The notes under the pieces were generated by a model, which saw nothing but the letters and a program-made list of their open reading frames with translations, was not told the origin of the DNA and searched no databases. A DNA stretch of 64,000 nt from Clostridium sp. KNHs214 (GTDB lineage: Bacteria > Bacillota > Clostridia > Clostridiales > Clostridiaceae): contig NZ_JQMW01000011.1 of assembly GCF_000744935.1 (NCBI RefSeq), positions 558,001-622,000 of the forward strand. The letters are read 5' to 3'. The translations under genes were made by a program, and so were the position numbers. This document shows positions 17,580-25,831 of the stretch, one piece after another. Each line of letters begins with the position of its first letter. Position 1 is the stretch's first letter.

Positions 17580-18941
17580 CTATCTTCCTAAACTTACATA
17601 ATCATTCTCATCCTTTGAACTTGCCAAATTACATTCTTTCTTATTCACTTTCCATTTTTTATCAATTGGAATTTCTCCCTTTAATATTATATCTTCCGTG
17701 TCTTTTAGATGCTTTTCTAATTTTTTTCTAAGTTTCTCTTTAATACCCTCATATTTAGGATTGTTAATAAGATTATTTCTTTCGCCAACATCATAATATA
17801 AATCAAATAGAGCTTCTTCAAATTTTATTTGTCCATCTAAATCATTATTTAAAAAATAATCCTTAGATAAAGATTCATCTATATTAGATTTATTAATTTT
17901 TAAATATTTTGTATCGTAATATCTTATGTACTTATATCTTTCTGTTCTTATGCAACGAATAGGTTCATAAGATGTGTGAAAAGTAACTTCTGCAAAAATT
18001 TCATTCCTTGTTATTGCCTTTGTATCTTCAAATGATTTTGCAAAAGAAATACCTTCTAAATACTCTGGTTTATCAAGAGCTAATAAATCGCAAAGTGTTG
18101 GAAATACGTCTATATGTGATACTAAATTATCCACAACTTCACCCTTAGCTTTTGAATTTGGAACTCTAATAATTAAACTTACTGCTATACCACTATCAAA
18201 AAGAGTACATTTACTAAACGGATTAGCTAATCCGTGGTCTGTTGTAAATATTATTATTGTATCTTCATATAAACCATTTCTTTTTAAGCTTTCTATAATT
18301 TTTCCAAAACATTTATCAGCATTATTGGCGCTTGTCATGTAGCGAGCATGGTCTTTTCGAGTTTCAGCATTATTTGGCAATGGATATGGAGGTTGTACCA
18401 TATTCTCATTAATTTCTTCATCTATAACATCTGGATATCTTCTATGAGTTGAATACATTCCATAGGATATAAAAAATGGTTTCTTTTTATCATAATTATT
18501 TATCCATTGATCCAAGTTATCTGCATTTTTTCCATCCCAAATTGTCAAGTCTTCTTGCCTATATTTACTATTATCACAAGTTAAATTTTCCTTGTATCCA
18601 ATTATACTTGCCCCTTTTTCATGTTCTAAATACCATCCAGCTTCATGTTGAATTCCACATAAAACCGTATGAAAACCCTCACTATTTAAAAAATTTACTA
18701 AATGCTTACTATAATCTATAGAAAATCCACGCTGTGCCAATCCTAACATTCCATTTTGATGTGGATAGGTACTTGTAAGTAATGCTGCTCTTGAAGGCGA
18801 GCAAGTTGGTGATGCACAATAACTTTGTGTAAATACTGTTGCATCACTTGCAAACATTTTTATATTAGGTGTAGGAACATCATAGCCATAAGGAGATAAT
18901 ATTCTACCTGAATCATGTGTATGTATATATAAAATATTCAT
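17580..18941 (-). CDS. Cys-type sulfatase
   Basis: 453 residues with the alkaline-phosphatase-superfamily sulfatase layout, starting behind GAGGAGGAAGAT. The signature YCASPTCSPSRAALLTSTYPHQNGM places the formylglycine precursor at Cys47 in C-x-P-S-R, the form matured by anSME. Asp10 near the N-terminus and the IIFTTDHGLANPF segment near residue 220 provide metal-binding residues. There is no signal peptide, so it acts in the cytoplasm, consistent with a PTS that imports the sulfated sugar first. EIIA lies 12 bp upstream, and TSUP and anSME lie downstream. The likely substrate is an O-sulfated hexose or aminosugar; which one is not decided by sequence. Confidence 0.92.
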   Translation of the reverse strand: MNILYIHTHDSGRILSPYGYDVPTPNIKMFASDATVFTQSYCASPTCSPSRAALLTSTYPHQNGMLGLAQRGFSIDYSKHLVNFLNSEGFHTVLCGIQHEAGWYLEHEKGASIIGYKENLTCDNSKYRQEDLTIWDGKNADNLDQWINNYDKKKPFFISYGMYSTHRRYPDVIDEEINENMVQPPYPLPNNAETRKDHARYMTSANNADKCFGKIIESLKRNGLYEDTIIIFTTDHGLANPFSKCTLFDSGIAVSLIIRVPNSKAKGEVVDNLVSHIDVFPTLCDLLALDKPEYLEGISFAKSFEDTKAITRNEIFAEVTFHTSYEPIRCIRTERYKYIRYYDTKYLKINKSNIDESLSKDYFLNNDLDGQIKFEEALFDLYYDVGERNNLINNPKYEGIKEKLRKKLEKHLKDTEDIILKGEIPIDKKWKVNKKECNLASSKDENDYVSLGR

Positions 18942-18952
18942 ATCTTCCTCCT

Positions 18953-19423
18953 CTATTGAACCTGTACTATCTCATTTTCTCCACATTCTACTACTTGGTT
19001 TTCCTTTAGCAATTTAAAACTCGAATTATCCTGAGCTAGTATTATAACATCACAAGATGTTACTCTATCTCTTATGCCATCAAAATCTACTTCCATAAGC
19101 AATTCACCTTTTTTTACTTTTTTTCCTACTTTACAGAAAGACTTAAAACCTTCTCCTTTTAAATTCACTGTATCTAACCCGATATGAATGAGAATATTTA
19201 ACCCCTCATCATTTTCTATTGCAATTGCATGAAGAGTTTTAAATATTAATGTTATTGTCCCATCTATAGGTGAAACCACCTTATTATCCATAGGTACAAT
19301 AGCAAAACCATCACCTAAATCTCTATTAGCAATTCCTTCATCATCTACTTTATCTAAATTAATTAATTTTCCCTTAACTGGAGAAACAAATTTCATTTTA
19401 TTCTTTTTAAATATGGAAAACAT
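18953..19423 (-). CDS. PTS EIIA component, glucose family
   Basis: 156 residues from ATG 19423 behind ATAGGAGG; the frame is open further upstream without a ribosome site. The EIIA-Glc pattern is clear: KFVSPVKGKLINLDKV at the start, DGFAIVPMDNKVVSPIDGTI, HAIAIENDEGLNILIHIGLDTVNLKGEGF with the phospho-accepting His in ILIHIGLDTV, and DVIILAQDN near the end. It accepts phosphate from HPr and passes it to the EIIB domain of the adjacent EIICB. It lies 59 bp downstream of that gene and 12 bp upstream of the sulfatase. Confidence 0.93.
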   Translation of the reverse strand: MFSIFKKNKMKFVSPVKGKLINLDKVDDEGIANRDLGDGFAIVPMDNKVVSPIDGTITLIFKTLHAIAIENDEGLNILIHIGLDTVNLKGEGFKSFCKVGKKVKKGELLMEVDFDGIRDRVTSCDVIILAQDNSSFKLLKENQVVECGENEIVQVQ

Positions 19424-19440
19424 ATTGCCTCCTATTCTAA

Positions 19441-19475
19441 TGGCATATTGACACTTTTTAAATGTCAATATGCCA
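19441..19475. other. Hairpin between EIICB and EIIA genes
   Basis: Perfect 13-bp arms TGGCATATTGACA / TGTCAATATGCCA with a 9-base loop. No T-run on the coding strand. Likely an intercistronic hairpin that alters mRNA stability or gives partial termination. Confidence 0.6.
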
Positions 19476-19481
19476 TTTTAT

Positions 19482-21069
19482 CTAACTATTTAGTGACTCT
19501 AAATACTCATCTACTTCTACCCGAACTATATTTACTGATGGTCCATAAATAACTTGAAGATTTTTTCCTCTTACTAATGTATTATGTGCTCCTGTTTTCT
19601 TTAACCCTTCAATATCTACCTCAGCTATTTTCTTAACAGTTACCCTAAGTCTTGTTGCACAATTGTCTATTTCCTCTATATTCTTTACTCCTCCTAATGC
19701 TTCAATAATGTCCTTAGCTTTTCCACTTACATACCCAGACCTTAATGAAGTTTCTTCATCTTCATTTTCTTCTTCACGTCCTGGAGTTTTAGCATCTAAC
19801 TTAGTTATCAAGAATCTATAAATGAAATATGTAGCTATTGCAAATGGAATACCTAAAATTAATATCCACACAAAACCTGTCTTTGAATTGCCTTGGAATA
19901 CTCCAAACAATAAAAACTCTATTAATCCTGCAGAAAATGTAGAGCCAATAGTAACCCCAGTTAATGCACAAGCAACAAATCCTATTGCAAACAAAACTGC
20001 TTCAACTATAAATAGTATTGGACTTGCAAATAATAATGCAAATGATATCGGTTCAGTAACTCCTGTAATAAAACAAGTTAATGCTATTGATAATATGAAA
20101 CCCAAAATTCTCTTACGTTTTTTCTTATCTGGTATGGAATGATACATAGCAAGACATACTGCTGGTAATGTGAATAACATATGTATGTACCGTCCTGAAT
20201 TATATAACGCAATATTTTTAAAGAAGTGCACTGTATTAGGATCTCCTAATTGTGCTAAGAATATATTTTGCCAACCTGCTATACTTTTTCCCGCAACTTC
20301 AGCTACTCCGCCTGCTGCAGTTGTCCAAAATGGTAAATAAAATACATGATGTAATCCACAAATATATAAAGTTCTTAGCATTAATCCATAAATAAATGCT
20401 CCAAATACTCCTAATTTAGAAGCCAATTCTCCAAAAGCTCCTATTAAATTACCTATCATCGGCCACACAAAGAACATAAGAACTCCAAATAAAGCACTAA
20501 CCACCGCTGTAATAATTGGAACACTTCTAGCTCCTCCAAAGAAGGCCAATATTTCTGGTAATTTTAGCTTATAGAATCTATTATGAACCCATGAAGTGTA
20601 TAATCCTGCAAGAACACCACCAAAAACACCCATTTGAAGTGTCATTACACCAAACTGTAAGCCTTGTCCTAGAGACTTAGGATCAACTCCTTGTGCTGGT
20701 AATTGATTGGTAATTTTCAAAAGAACATTAATGGTTGTAATCAGTACAAAATATCCAACTACTGCTGCTAACCCTGCAGTACCTTTGTCATTTTTTGCAA
20801 GCCCTACCGCAATACCTTACTGCAAATATCAATGGCAATGCGTCAAATACACTTTTTCCTATTGCATTTAGAATTTGTAAAAAAATCTGTAATCCTGGCG
20901 ATGCAAGTATTGGATAAGCTTTAAGAACTGCTCCATTTGTTAATGCTGCGGAAATCCCTAAAAATAAACCTGCGACTGGTAAAATTGCAATGGGTAATAA
21001 AATAGACTTACCTAGTTTTTGTGCTACTCCAAATGACTTGTTAACTAGCACATTTTCCTTAATACTCAT
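19482..21069 (-). pseudogene. PTS EIICB, glucose/N-acetylglucosamine family, frameshifted
   Basis: The EIIC start (ATG 21069, MSIKENVLV...GKSILLPIAILPVAGLFLGI) reads to ...ALPLIFAV and then leaves frame. The rest continues in another frame from ...GIAVGLAKNDKGTAGLAAVVGYF. One extra base near 20817-20818 explains the shift: removing it restores GTA GGT ATT GCG GTA GGG. The downstream part has the rest of EIIC (GLHHVFYLPFWTTAAGG, NSGRYIHMLFTLP) and the EIIB domain with phospho-Cys in IDNCATRLRVTV. A restored protein would be about 528 residues, normal for the family. The sulfatase context suggests a sulfated aminosugar or hexose substrate. It may be a true pseudogene or a base-call error. Confidence 0.85.
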
Positions 21070-21111
21070 ATTAGTCCTCCTACCTCATAATTTATTTTAA
21101 TTAATATTTAA

Positions 21112-22656
21112 TTAATTACTTTTTTTTACCCATATAGGTGATGACCATGCCACGGAACCATCTGTTCCATAGACCTTAACTAAATAAAAAGCATCCTCAT
21201 GAAAATCTAATTTTATTCTTTTATCTATTTTATAAGCTATTTGAGGCTTACCCTTCATAATTCTAACCTTATAGGCATTATGATAAAATGGATCGTTTCT
21301 ATAATATTCTTCAAAATTAAATCTTTCTTTAGCTAAAGCCTTCGCTTCCTTTAAAAAAACTATAAGATCTGTGTTTTTTAATAATTCACTTATCTTTTTA
21401 ATAAATACTTGTCCATCTATTTCAAATGTTATTTCTGAGTTTAAATTTGCCTCTATTTCAAATACAAAACCCTCTGTTGTTACAGGAGATGGTCCCATCC
21501 ACTTTCCTGATTGCGTTGTTTTTCTTGTAGTAAGCCCAAACTCACAAGAGGAATCGTCAATTTTATTTATCCATTGCCCTCTTGAAGACCAACATTTTTC
21601 TATAGATTTGATTTTACCTTCTGTTTTTAATTTTCCACTCCATTTTTTTTCTTTCATATCTGGATAAATCTTAAGGTCTGGCCCCCAGCCAAATTCTATT
21701 TTAAATTTAAAGGTTATTTTTTCCTGAAGCTTTTTTTCTATCCAATTTTCACTGTGGCTATATGTATAATATGGATTTCCATTTTTATAAATCACTATTC
21801 GGTCTATTGCCTCTTGAGTTTCTACTGCAATATGGTGCTCTAAAAACTTGTCACTAGTTTGAATTTCACTACCCATAACGTTTTCATTAATTTCATAAAG
21901 TAATTTTACTCTTCCACTTGTCATTCCATACACTCTTTTATTTAATAGTGCTTCCCATATTTTTTCTGGATTATTCTCTTCTGCTAAAACTCCAGCAAAA
22001 CCATGTCCATATTGTGCAGCGACAACATGATTATCTCCTGAAGCAATTATTCCAATTTTATGTCCTTTTTTTAATCCATCAAATACTGATGTTCCACCTG
22101 TTCGTGGCCCCATATGTATATGTCTTGACATATGAATATCTGTATCTCCACTTTCTGAACTTCCATGGGAAGAAAAAATTTCAGCAAATGGTGAAAATTC
22201 TTCTATATTTGTTTCCCAGTTTTTTCCACGATTATATAAACAATATGCCAAATGATGAGGTATTGCTATGGCATCATAGCACTTTAACTTATTGTATAAT
22301 TGCTCATACCTCATTGGATTTACCAATGGACCAGTTGTTTTAAAAAATACATTATGGTCTCCATCTAATCCAGCACCCTGCCATTCATATCCATTAAAAA
22401 TAGGGAATTGTTTATTTTCTTCATTTTTATTTTTTACAAAAGTATTTATTTTTTCCCAATCCTCTTGAACTATTTCCATTGGATGTATATCTTCTAATGG
22501 AATTCCACATTTATCCTTTCTAACATAGTATGGATAATATGCAATTGGCCAAAAATCTAGCATTTCTTTTGCCTGCTCGTACCACTCGTCCAATTGATCC
22601 ATTTGATCATGGTGTATATTAGAGTGAAAATCCGTAAATAAATATTTATATTTCAT
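21112..22656 (-). CDS. PHP/DUF3604-like putative metal-dependent hydrolase
   Basis: 514 residues starting behind AAAGGAGG, first gene of the PTS-sulfatase operon. The N-terminus YLFTDFHSNIHHDQMDQLDEWYEQAKE resembles the PHP-type start (D-x-H-x-x). IFNGYEWQG near 100, IAIPHHLAY near 155 and IIASGDNHV near 225 supply further His/Asp residues in the order expected for PHP or DUF3604 hydrolases. The C-terminal half is beta-rich with no recognised domain. No signal peptide. Its position suggests that it acts on the imported sulfated sugar or a derivative, for instance as a glycosidase-like or phosphoester-cleaving enzyme; this is inference only. Confidence 0.65.
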   Translation of the reverse strand: MKYKYLFTDFHSNIHHDQMDQLDEWYEQAKEMLDFWPIAYYPYYVRKDKCGIPLEDIHPMEIVQEDWEKINTFVKNKNEENKQFPIFNGYEWQGAGLDGDHNVFFKTTGPLVNPMRYEQLYNKLKCYDAIAIPHHLAYCLYNRGKNWETNIEEFSPFAEIFSSHGSSESGDTDIHMSRHIHMGPRTGGTSVFDGLKKGHKIGIIASGDNHVVAAQYGHGFAGVLAEENNPEKIWEALLNKRVYGMTSGRVKLLYEINENVMGSEIQTSDKFLEHHIAVETQEAIDRIVIYKNGNPYYTYSHSENWIEKKLQEKITFKFKIEFGWGPDLKIYPDMKEKKWSGKLKTEGKIKSIEKCWSSRGQWINKIDDSSCEFGLTTRKTTQSGKWMGPSPVTTEGFVFEIEANLNSEITFEIDGQVFIKKISELLKNTDLIVFLKEAKALAKERFNFEEYYRNDPFYHNAYKVRIMKGKPQIAYKIDKRIKLDFHEDAFYLVKVYGTDGSVAWSSPIWVKKSN

Positions 22657-22685
22657 ACTAACCTCCTTTTTTATTTATTGTTTTA

Positions 22686-22721
22686 ATTATAAACACCTTA
22701 TTTTTAAATGTCAATACATTT
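22686..22721 (-). promoter_or_regulatory. Promoter and operator of the PTS-sulfatase operon
   Basis: On the minus strand TTGACA (22714-22709), 17-bp spacer, TATAAT (22691-22686). The operator-like AAATGTCAATACATTT at 22706-22721 covers the -35 box, so a bound repressor would block RNA polymerase. Confidence 0.75.
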
Positions 22722-22888
22722 ATTTTATTATATCTATGTCTACTACATTTTTAACACTCTTCCGTGGTTACCACTATTATTAATAATACTCTATTTAATT
22801 TCAAAGTAATACCGCCACCTACGTCCTTATTACAATGTTAATATCATATAGACTTATTGGTAACTATATAGCATTTTCTAAAATATTC

Positions 22889-22942
22889 ATATAATCACAA
22901 ATTCACTAAATGTATTTACATTTAGTGAATTTGTGATTATAT
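22889..22942. promoter_or_regulatory. 54-bp perfect palindrome with operator core
   Basis: 26-bp arms around a TT centre (22889-22914 and 22917-22942). Its core AAATGTATTTACATTT (22908-22923) has the same half-sites and spacing as the site at 22706-22721. It abuts the -35 box of the GntR promoter, so it is a probable self-regulatory operator. Confidence 0.75.
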
Positions 22943-22972
22943 TTGCAATGAGTTTTAAATATATTATATAAT
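22943..22972 (+). promoter_or_regulatory. Promoter of the GntR regulator gene
   Basis: TTGCAA at 22943-22948, 18-bp spacer, TATAAT at 22967-22972, directly after the palindrome. Confidence 0.6.
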
Positions 22973-23007
22973 ACTTATATAAGCACATACTTAGCGAGGT
23001 GAATTTA

Positions 23008-23730
23008 ATGAATGCTAGAGCACCAAAGATTGCACAATACAAACAAATACAAAATGATATTTTAGATAAAATTTCTACAGGTTATTATAAACAAAATGAT
23101 ACCATTCCAACTGAATTAGAACTTGCTAAAACCTATAATGTTTCAAGAGTAACTGTACGAAGAGCCACTGATAATTTAGTCGCTCAAGGGATATTACTTA
23201 GAACCCCTGGAGTTGGCACCTTTGTAAATCACAATCCAACTACACAAAAAATTGCAACATTAAAAGGTTTTACTCAAGAAATGCTCGAGTTAGGAATTAA
23301 ACCATCCACAAAAGTGCATAATTTTTCTTTAAAAAAAGCTGATGATAAGATAGCTCGTAAACTTAACATTAACACTGATGATATGATTTATTATATTGAA
23401 AGAATCAGATATGGCAATGATGAACCCTTTGTTTTTGAAAAAACCTATATGTCTGTAAAATCTAATCCCGATATCTCAATAAAAATATTGGAAGGATCTA
23501 AATATGATTATATGGAAAAAGTTAAAAACATGAAAATTGACTATAGCTATCACAATACTTGTCCTATCCTTCCACCTAAAGAAATTGCAGAATTATTCAA
23601 TATTGATAATCAAACGCCTATTATCAAAATAGCAAATACTACTTTTTTCGAAGATGGATCAATACTAGATTATACGGAACTATTTTTAAATTCTCCTAAA
23701 TATCAATTAAATTATATTAAATCTAGATAA
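23008..23730 (+). CDS. GntR family regulator, HutC/UTRA subfamily
   Basis: 240 residues from ATG 23008, six bases after GAGGTG; a GTG at 22999 overlaps that site. The N-terminal winged helix is typical: AQYKQIQNDILDKISTGYYKQNDTIPTELELAKTYNVSRVTVRRATDNLVAQGILLRTPGVGTFV (about 9-72). The remainder is a UTRA ligand-binding domain (TLKGFTQEMLELGIKPSTKV, IERIRYGNDEPFVFEKTYM, LDYTELFLNSPKYQL). It is divergent from the PTS-sulfatase operon, and two matching operator-like sites lie between them. The likely ligand is a phosphorylated sugar made by the PTS, as for NagR/YvoA-type regulators; this is inference. Confidence 0.92.
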   Translation: MNARAPKIAQYKQIQNDILDKISTGYYKQNDTIPTELELAKTYNVSRVTVRRATDNLVAQGILLRTPGVGTFVNHNPTTQKIATLKGFTQEMLELGIKPSTKVHNFSLKKADDKIARKLNINTDDMIYYIERIRYGNDEPFVFEKTYMSVKSNPDISIKILEGSKYDYMEKVKNMKIDYSYHNTCPILPPKEIAELFNIDNQTPIIKIANTTFFEDGSILDYTELFLNSPKYQLNYIKSR

Positions 23731-23907
23731 AAATTAAAAATAGGCTAATATATTATCAAGAGCTAAATTATAAAAGGTTCTGGTTGCTATTCACCTTCTA
23801 TAAAAATCCTTTTTAACAAAGAATTTTTTTGGATTTTCTATCAAATATAAATAATGAAGATAGTAATTATAAAAGATTGGTGGCAATTATTAGTGGATGA
23901 ATCTAGG

Positions 23908-23946
23908 ATTATTGAAAGTTACAATGAAGATGTAACTTTCAATAAT
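23908..23946. other. Long stem-loop, 16-bp perfect arms
   Basis: Arms ATTATTGAAAGTTACA and TGTAACTTTCAATAAT with a 7-base loop. No long T-run follows; it directly precedes the repeat end at 23952. Confidence 0.6.
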
Positions 23947-23951
23947 AAAGT

Positions 23952-24000
23952 AACTCAACTTTCGCACATAAATTCTACGTTCTACATTAGATGAGTAAAC
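23952..24000 (-). repeat. Partial copy of the MITE-like repeat
   Basis: AACTCAACTTTCGCACATAA and ACATTAGATGAGTAAA match the reverse complement of the right half of the element at 43301-43412. The opposite terminal repeat is absent. Confidence 0.7.
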
Positions 24001-24213
24001 GTTTTTATTTTAGAATGTAAAATGAAGGTTAAAATTCCTAAGGAATTTCTTCAATTTATATTTTTTATATTTTCAAAAACTTCTTGTTAAATATATAAAT
24101 CATTAACAAAAAGTAATAAGTATGATATTATGTTTTATATATGTTTAATTTAATAGAATTCAAAACACAACAATATTTACGTTAAAAATTTATTGAAAAG
24201 GCAGGATTTTATA

Positions 24214-25512
24214 ATGCGTTGGATTGAGGTAAAAAAGAGTAAGAATATAAATGGCAACGTATCAATACCAGGATCAAAAAATAGTTCACTGCCAATACTA
24301 ACTGCATGTTGTTTAGCAGATGGACCTGTTGTTTTAAAAAACATTCCCAATATCTCAGACATTAAAGTTGTATACAATATACTAAAATTTATGGGAGCTA
24401 AAATTTTTGAACAAAATCATATTTATACAATAGATACAACAAAAATTAACAGTGCAATTATAGACCCAGAAAAATCTTCTTCTTATAGAGCATCATATTA
24501 TTTTATTGGAGCTTTATTAGCCAAACATAAAAAAGTTACACTAGGATATCCTGGTGGAGATAATTTTGGTACTAGACCAATTGATCAGCATATAAAGGGT
24601 CTTGAGGCATTAGGAGCTAAATTCACATTTTATGATGATTACTATGTAGTAGAGGCAGACAAACTTACTGGTGCTGATATTTATTTCGATGTTATAACAA
24701 GTGGAGCTACTATAAATGTGTTAATGGCAGCTGTTTTAGCTGAAGGTAGAACTATTTTAAGAAACTCTGCCAAAGACCCCGAAGTAGTAGACTTAGTCAT
24801 GTTTTTAAACGAAATGGGAGCACGTATTAAAGGTGCAGGAACTGATACAATTGTAATAGACGGATTAAAAAAACTGGATGGTACACAGCATACTATTATC
24901 CCAGATAGATTAATTGCAGGAAGTTTACTTATGAGCGTTGGCATTACAGGTGGCAGCATCAGTGTAAATGATGTTATTCCAACTCACTTACTTCCATGCA
25001 TTGCAAAGCTAGAGGAAGCTGGAATGTCTATAGATATTAAGGAAAATTCTATTACAGCAAATTCTAATGGAAATGTTACAGGAATTCATATAAAAACAGC
25101 AATGTATCCAGGATTTGCAACGGATTTACAGCAGCCAATTACTGCTTTATTAACTGGAGCTGATAGCCACAGCATAATAGTTGACAATATTTATCCTAAT
25201 AGATTTAAGCATTGTATAGAATTAAACAAAATGGGCGCAGATATAATTATGAAAGATGGAAGTGTTGTAATCCCAGGTAGGAAAAACTTAAAAGGCACCT
25301 CCGTTTATGCATCAGATGTAAGAGCCGGAATATGTCTTATACTGGCGGGTTTAGGTGCTGAAGGCACTACAAAAATTCTAGGGATAGAACATATCGAAAG
25401 AGGATATGAAAACATCGTAGAAGTTTTTAAAAGTTTGGGAGCTAATATTGAAATTTGTGAAGAAATCATCGAAAATAAAGAAAATACTGTTTCAGTTGTT
25501 AACGCCCTTTAA
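24214..25512 (+). CDS. murA: UDP-N-acetylglucosamine 1-carboxyvinyltransferase, Cys-to-Asp variant
   Basis: 432 residues. Best start is ATG 24214 behind AAAAGGCAGGA; a TTG at 24193 is possible. It is full length for MurA, which transfers enolpyruvate from PEP to UDP-GlcNAc in the first committed step of peptidoglycan synthesis. Lys22-Asn23 (PGSKNSSLPIL), Arg121 (GTRPIDQHIKGLEALGA) and the late Arg in DVRAGICLILAGL are conserved. The catalytic loop, normally GGC-x-x-G-x-RP, reads GGDNFGTRP: codon 116 is GAT (Asp). Asp at this site is the natural form in fosfomycin-resistant MurA of mycobacteria and chlamydiae. It appears to be a single-gene unit ending at a terminator. Many Firmicutes carry two murA genes; whether another exists is unknown. 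Confidence 0.92.
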   Translation: MRWIEVKKSKNINGNVSIPGSKNSSLPILTACCLADGPVVLKNIPNISDIKVVYNILKFMGAKIFEQNHIYTIDTTKINSAIIDPEKSSSYRASYYFIGALLAKHKKVTLGYPGGDNFGTRPIDQHIKGLEALGAKFTFYDDYYVVEADKLTGADIYFDVITSGATINVLMAAVLAEGRTILRNSAKDPEVVDLVMFLNEMGARIKGAGTDTIVIDGLKKLDGTQHTIIPDRLIAGSLLMSVGITGGSISVNDVIPTHLLPCIAKLEEAGMSIDIKENSITANSNGNVTGIHIKTAMYPGFATDLQQPITALLTGADSHSIIVDNIYPNRFKHCIELNKMGADIIMKDGSVVIPGRKNLKGTSVYASDVRAGICLILAGLGAEGTTKILGIEHIERGYENIVEVFKSLGANIEICEEIIENKENTVSVVNAL

Positions 25513-25528
25513 ATTTTAGAACAATCCT

Positions 25529-25572
25529 CGCCCTAACGCAAGGGTATGAGGTTTTACGGACTGATTTATAAA
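25529..25572 (+). repeat. Copy 2 of the ~45-nt motif next to a terminator
   Basis: GCCCTAACGCAAGGGTATGA then GGTTTTACGGACTGATTTAT. Same core and same position before a strong hairpin as at 3011-3055. Confidence 0.65.
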
Positions 25573-25622
25573 AATAGCTATGGTATATACATTTTTACAT
25601 TTAATCATAGCTATTTTTTTAT
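25571..25622 (+). terminator. murA terminator
   Basis: AAATAGCTATG / CATAGCTATTT stem followed by TTTTTATTTT, about 60 bp after the murA stop. Confidence 0.8.
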
Positions 25623-25637
25623 TTTCTATTTTTTGTA

Positions 25638-25666
25638 TTGACATCCATCTTAAGTAGTTATATAAT
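25638..25666 (+). promoter_or_regulatory. Promoter of the ABC exporter operon
   Basis: TTGACA at 25638-25643, 17-bp spacer, TATAAT at 25661-25666: a consensus sigma-A promoter. The leader to the ATG at 25832 is about 160 nt and T-rich. Confidence 0.8.
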
Positions 25667-25831
25667 AATATTTCGCGGTTAAATTTTATGTACATTTATT
25701 TACTTTATTTTATTTATTTTATTTCATTTATTTTATTTACTCATCTCGTTTTATTTCACTTTGTTCTACTTTATTTTTTTACTTTATTTAACTATAAATA
25801 TATTATACATTTCTTTTAAAGGAGGAATACT

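Larger units (their letters stand above)
22657..23007. other. Divergent regulatory region of the PTS-sulfatase locus
   Basis: Contains a minus-strand promoter overlapped by an AAATGT-N4-ACATTT site, a perfect 54-bp palindrome with the same core, and a plus-strand promoter for the GntR gene. Between 22730 and 22880 nothing recognisable. Confidence 0.7.
23731..24213. other. Intergenic region with hairpins and dispersed repeats
   Basis: No gene seen. It holds a possible gntR terminator (AAAATCC / GGATTTT near 23807-23840), a 16-bp-arm hairpin at 23908-23946, one end of the MITE-like repeat (23952 to about 24000), and a degenerate repeat (24012-24090) similar to 2840-2910. Confidence 0.6.
25513..25831. 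other. Intergenic region: motif, terminator, promoter, T-rich tract
   Basis: Contains the repeat motif 25529-25572, the murA terminator, the promoter of the ABC operon, and a low-complexity T/A tract (TTTTATTTA-like units, about 25690-25795) in the ABC operon leader. Confidence 0.65.

Noticed and set aside
25690-25795. T/A-rich tract as a replication origin or regulatory array
   Set aside because: Units are irregular (TTTATTT, TTCATTT) with no DnaA-box pattern; it looks like low-complexity leader DNA.
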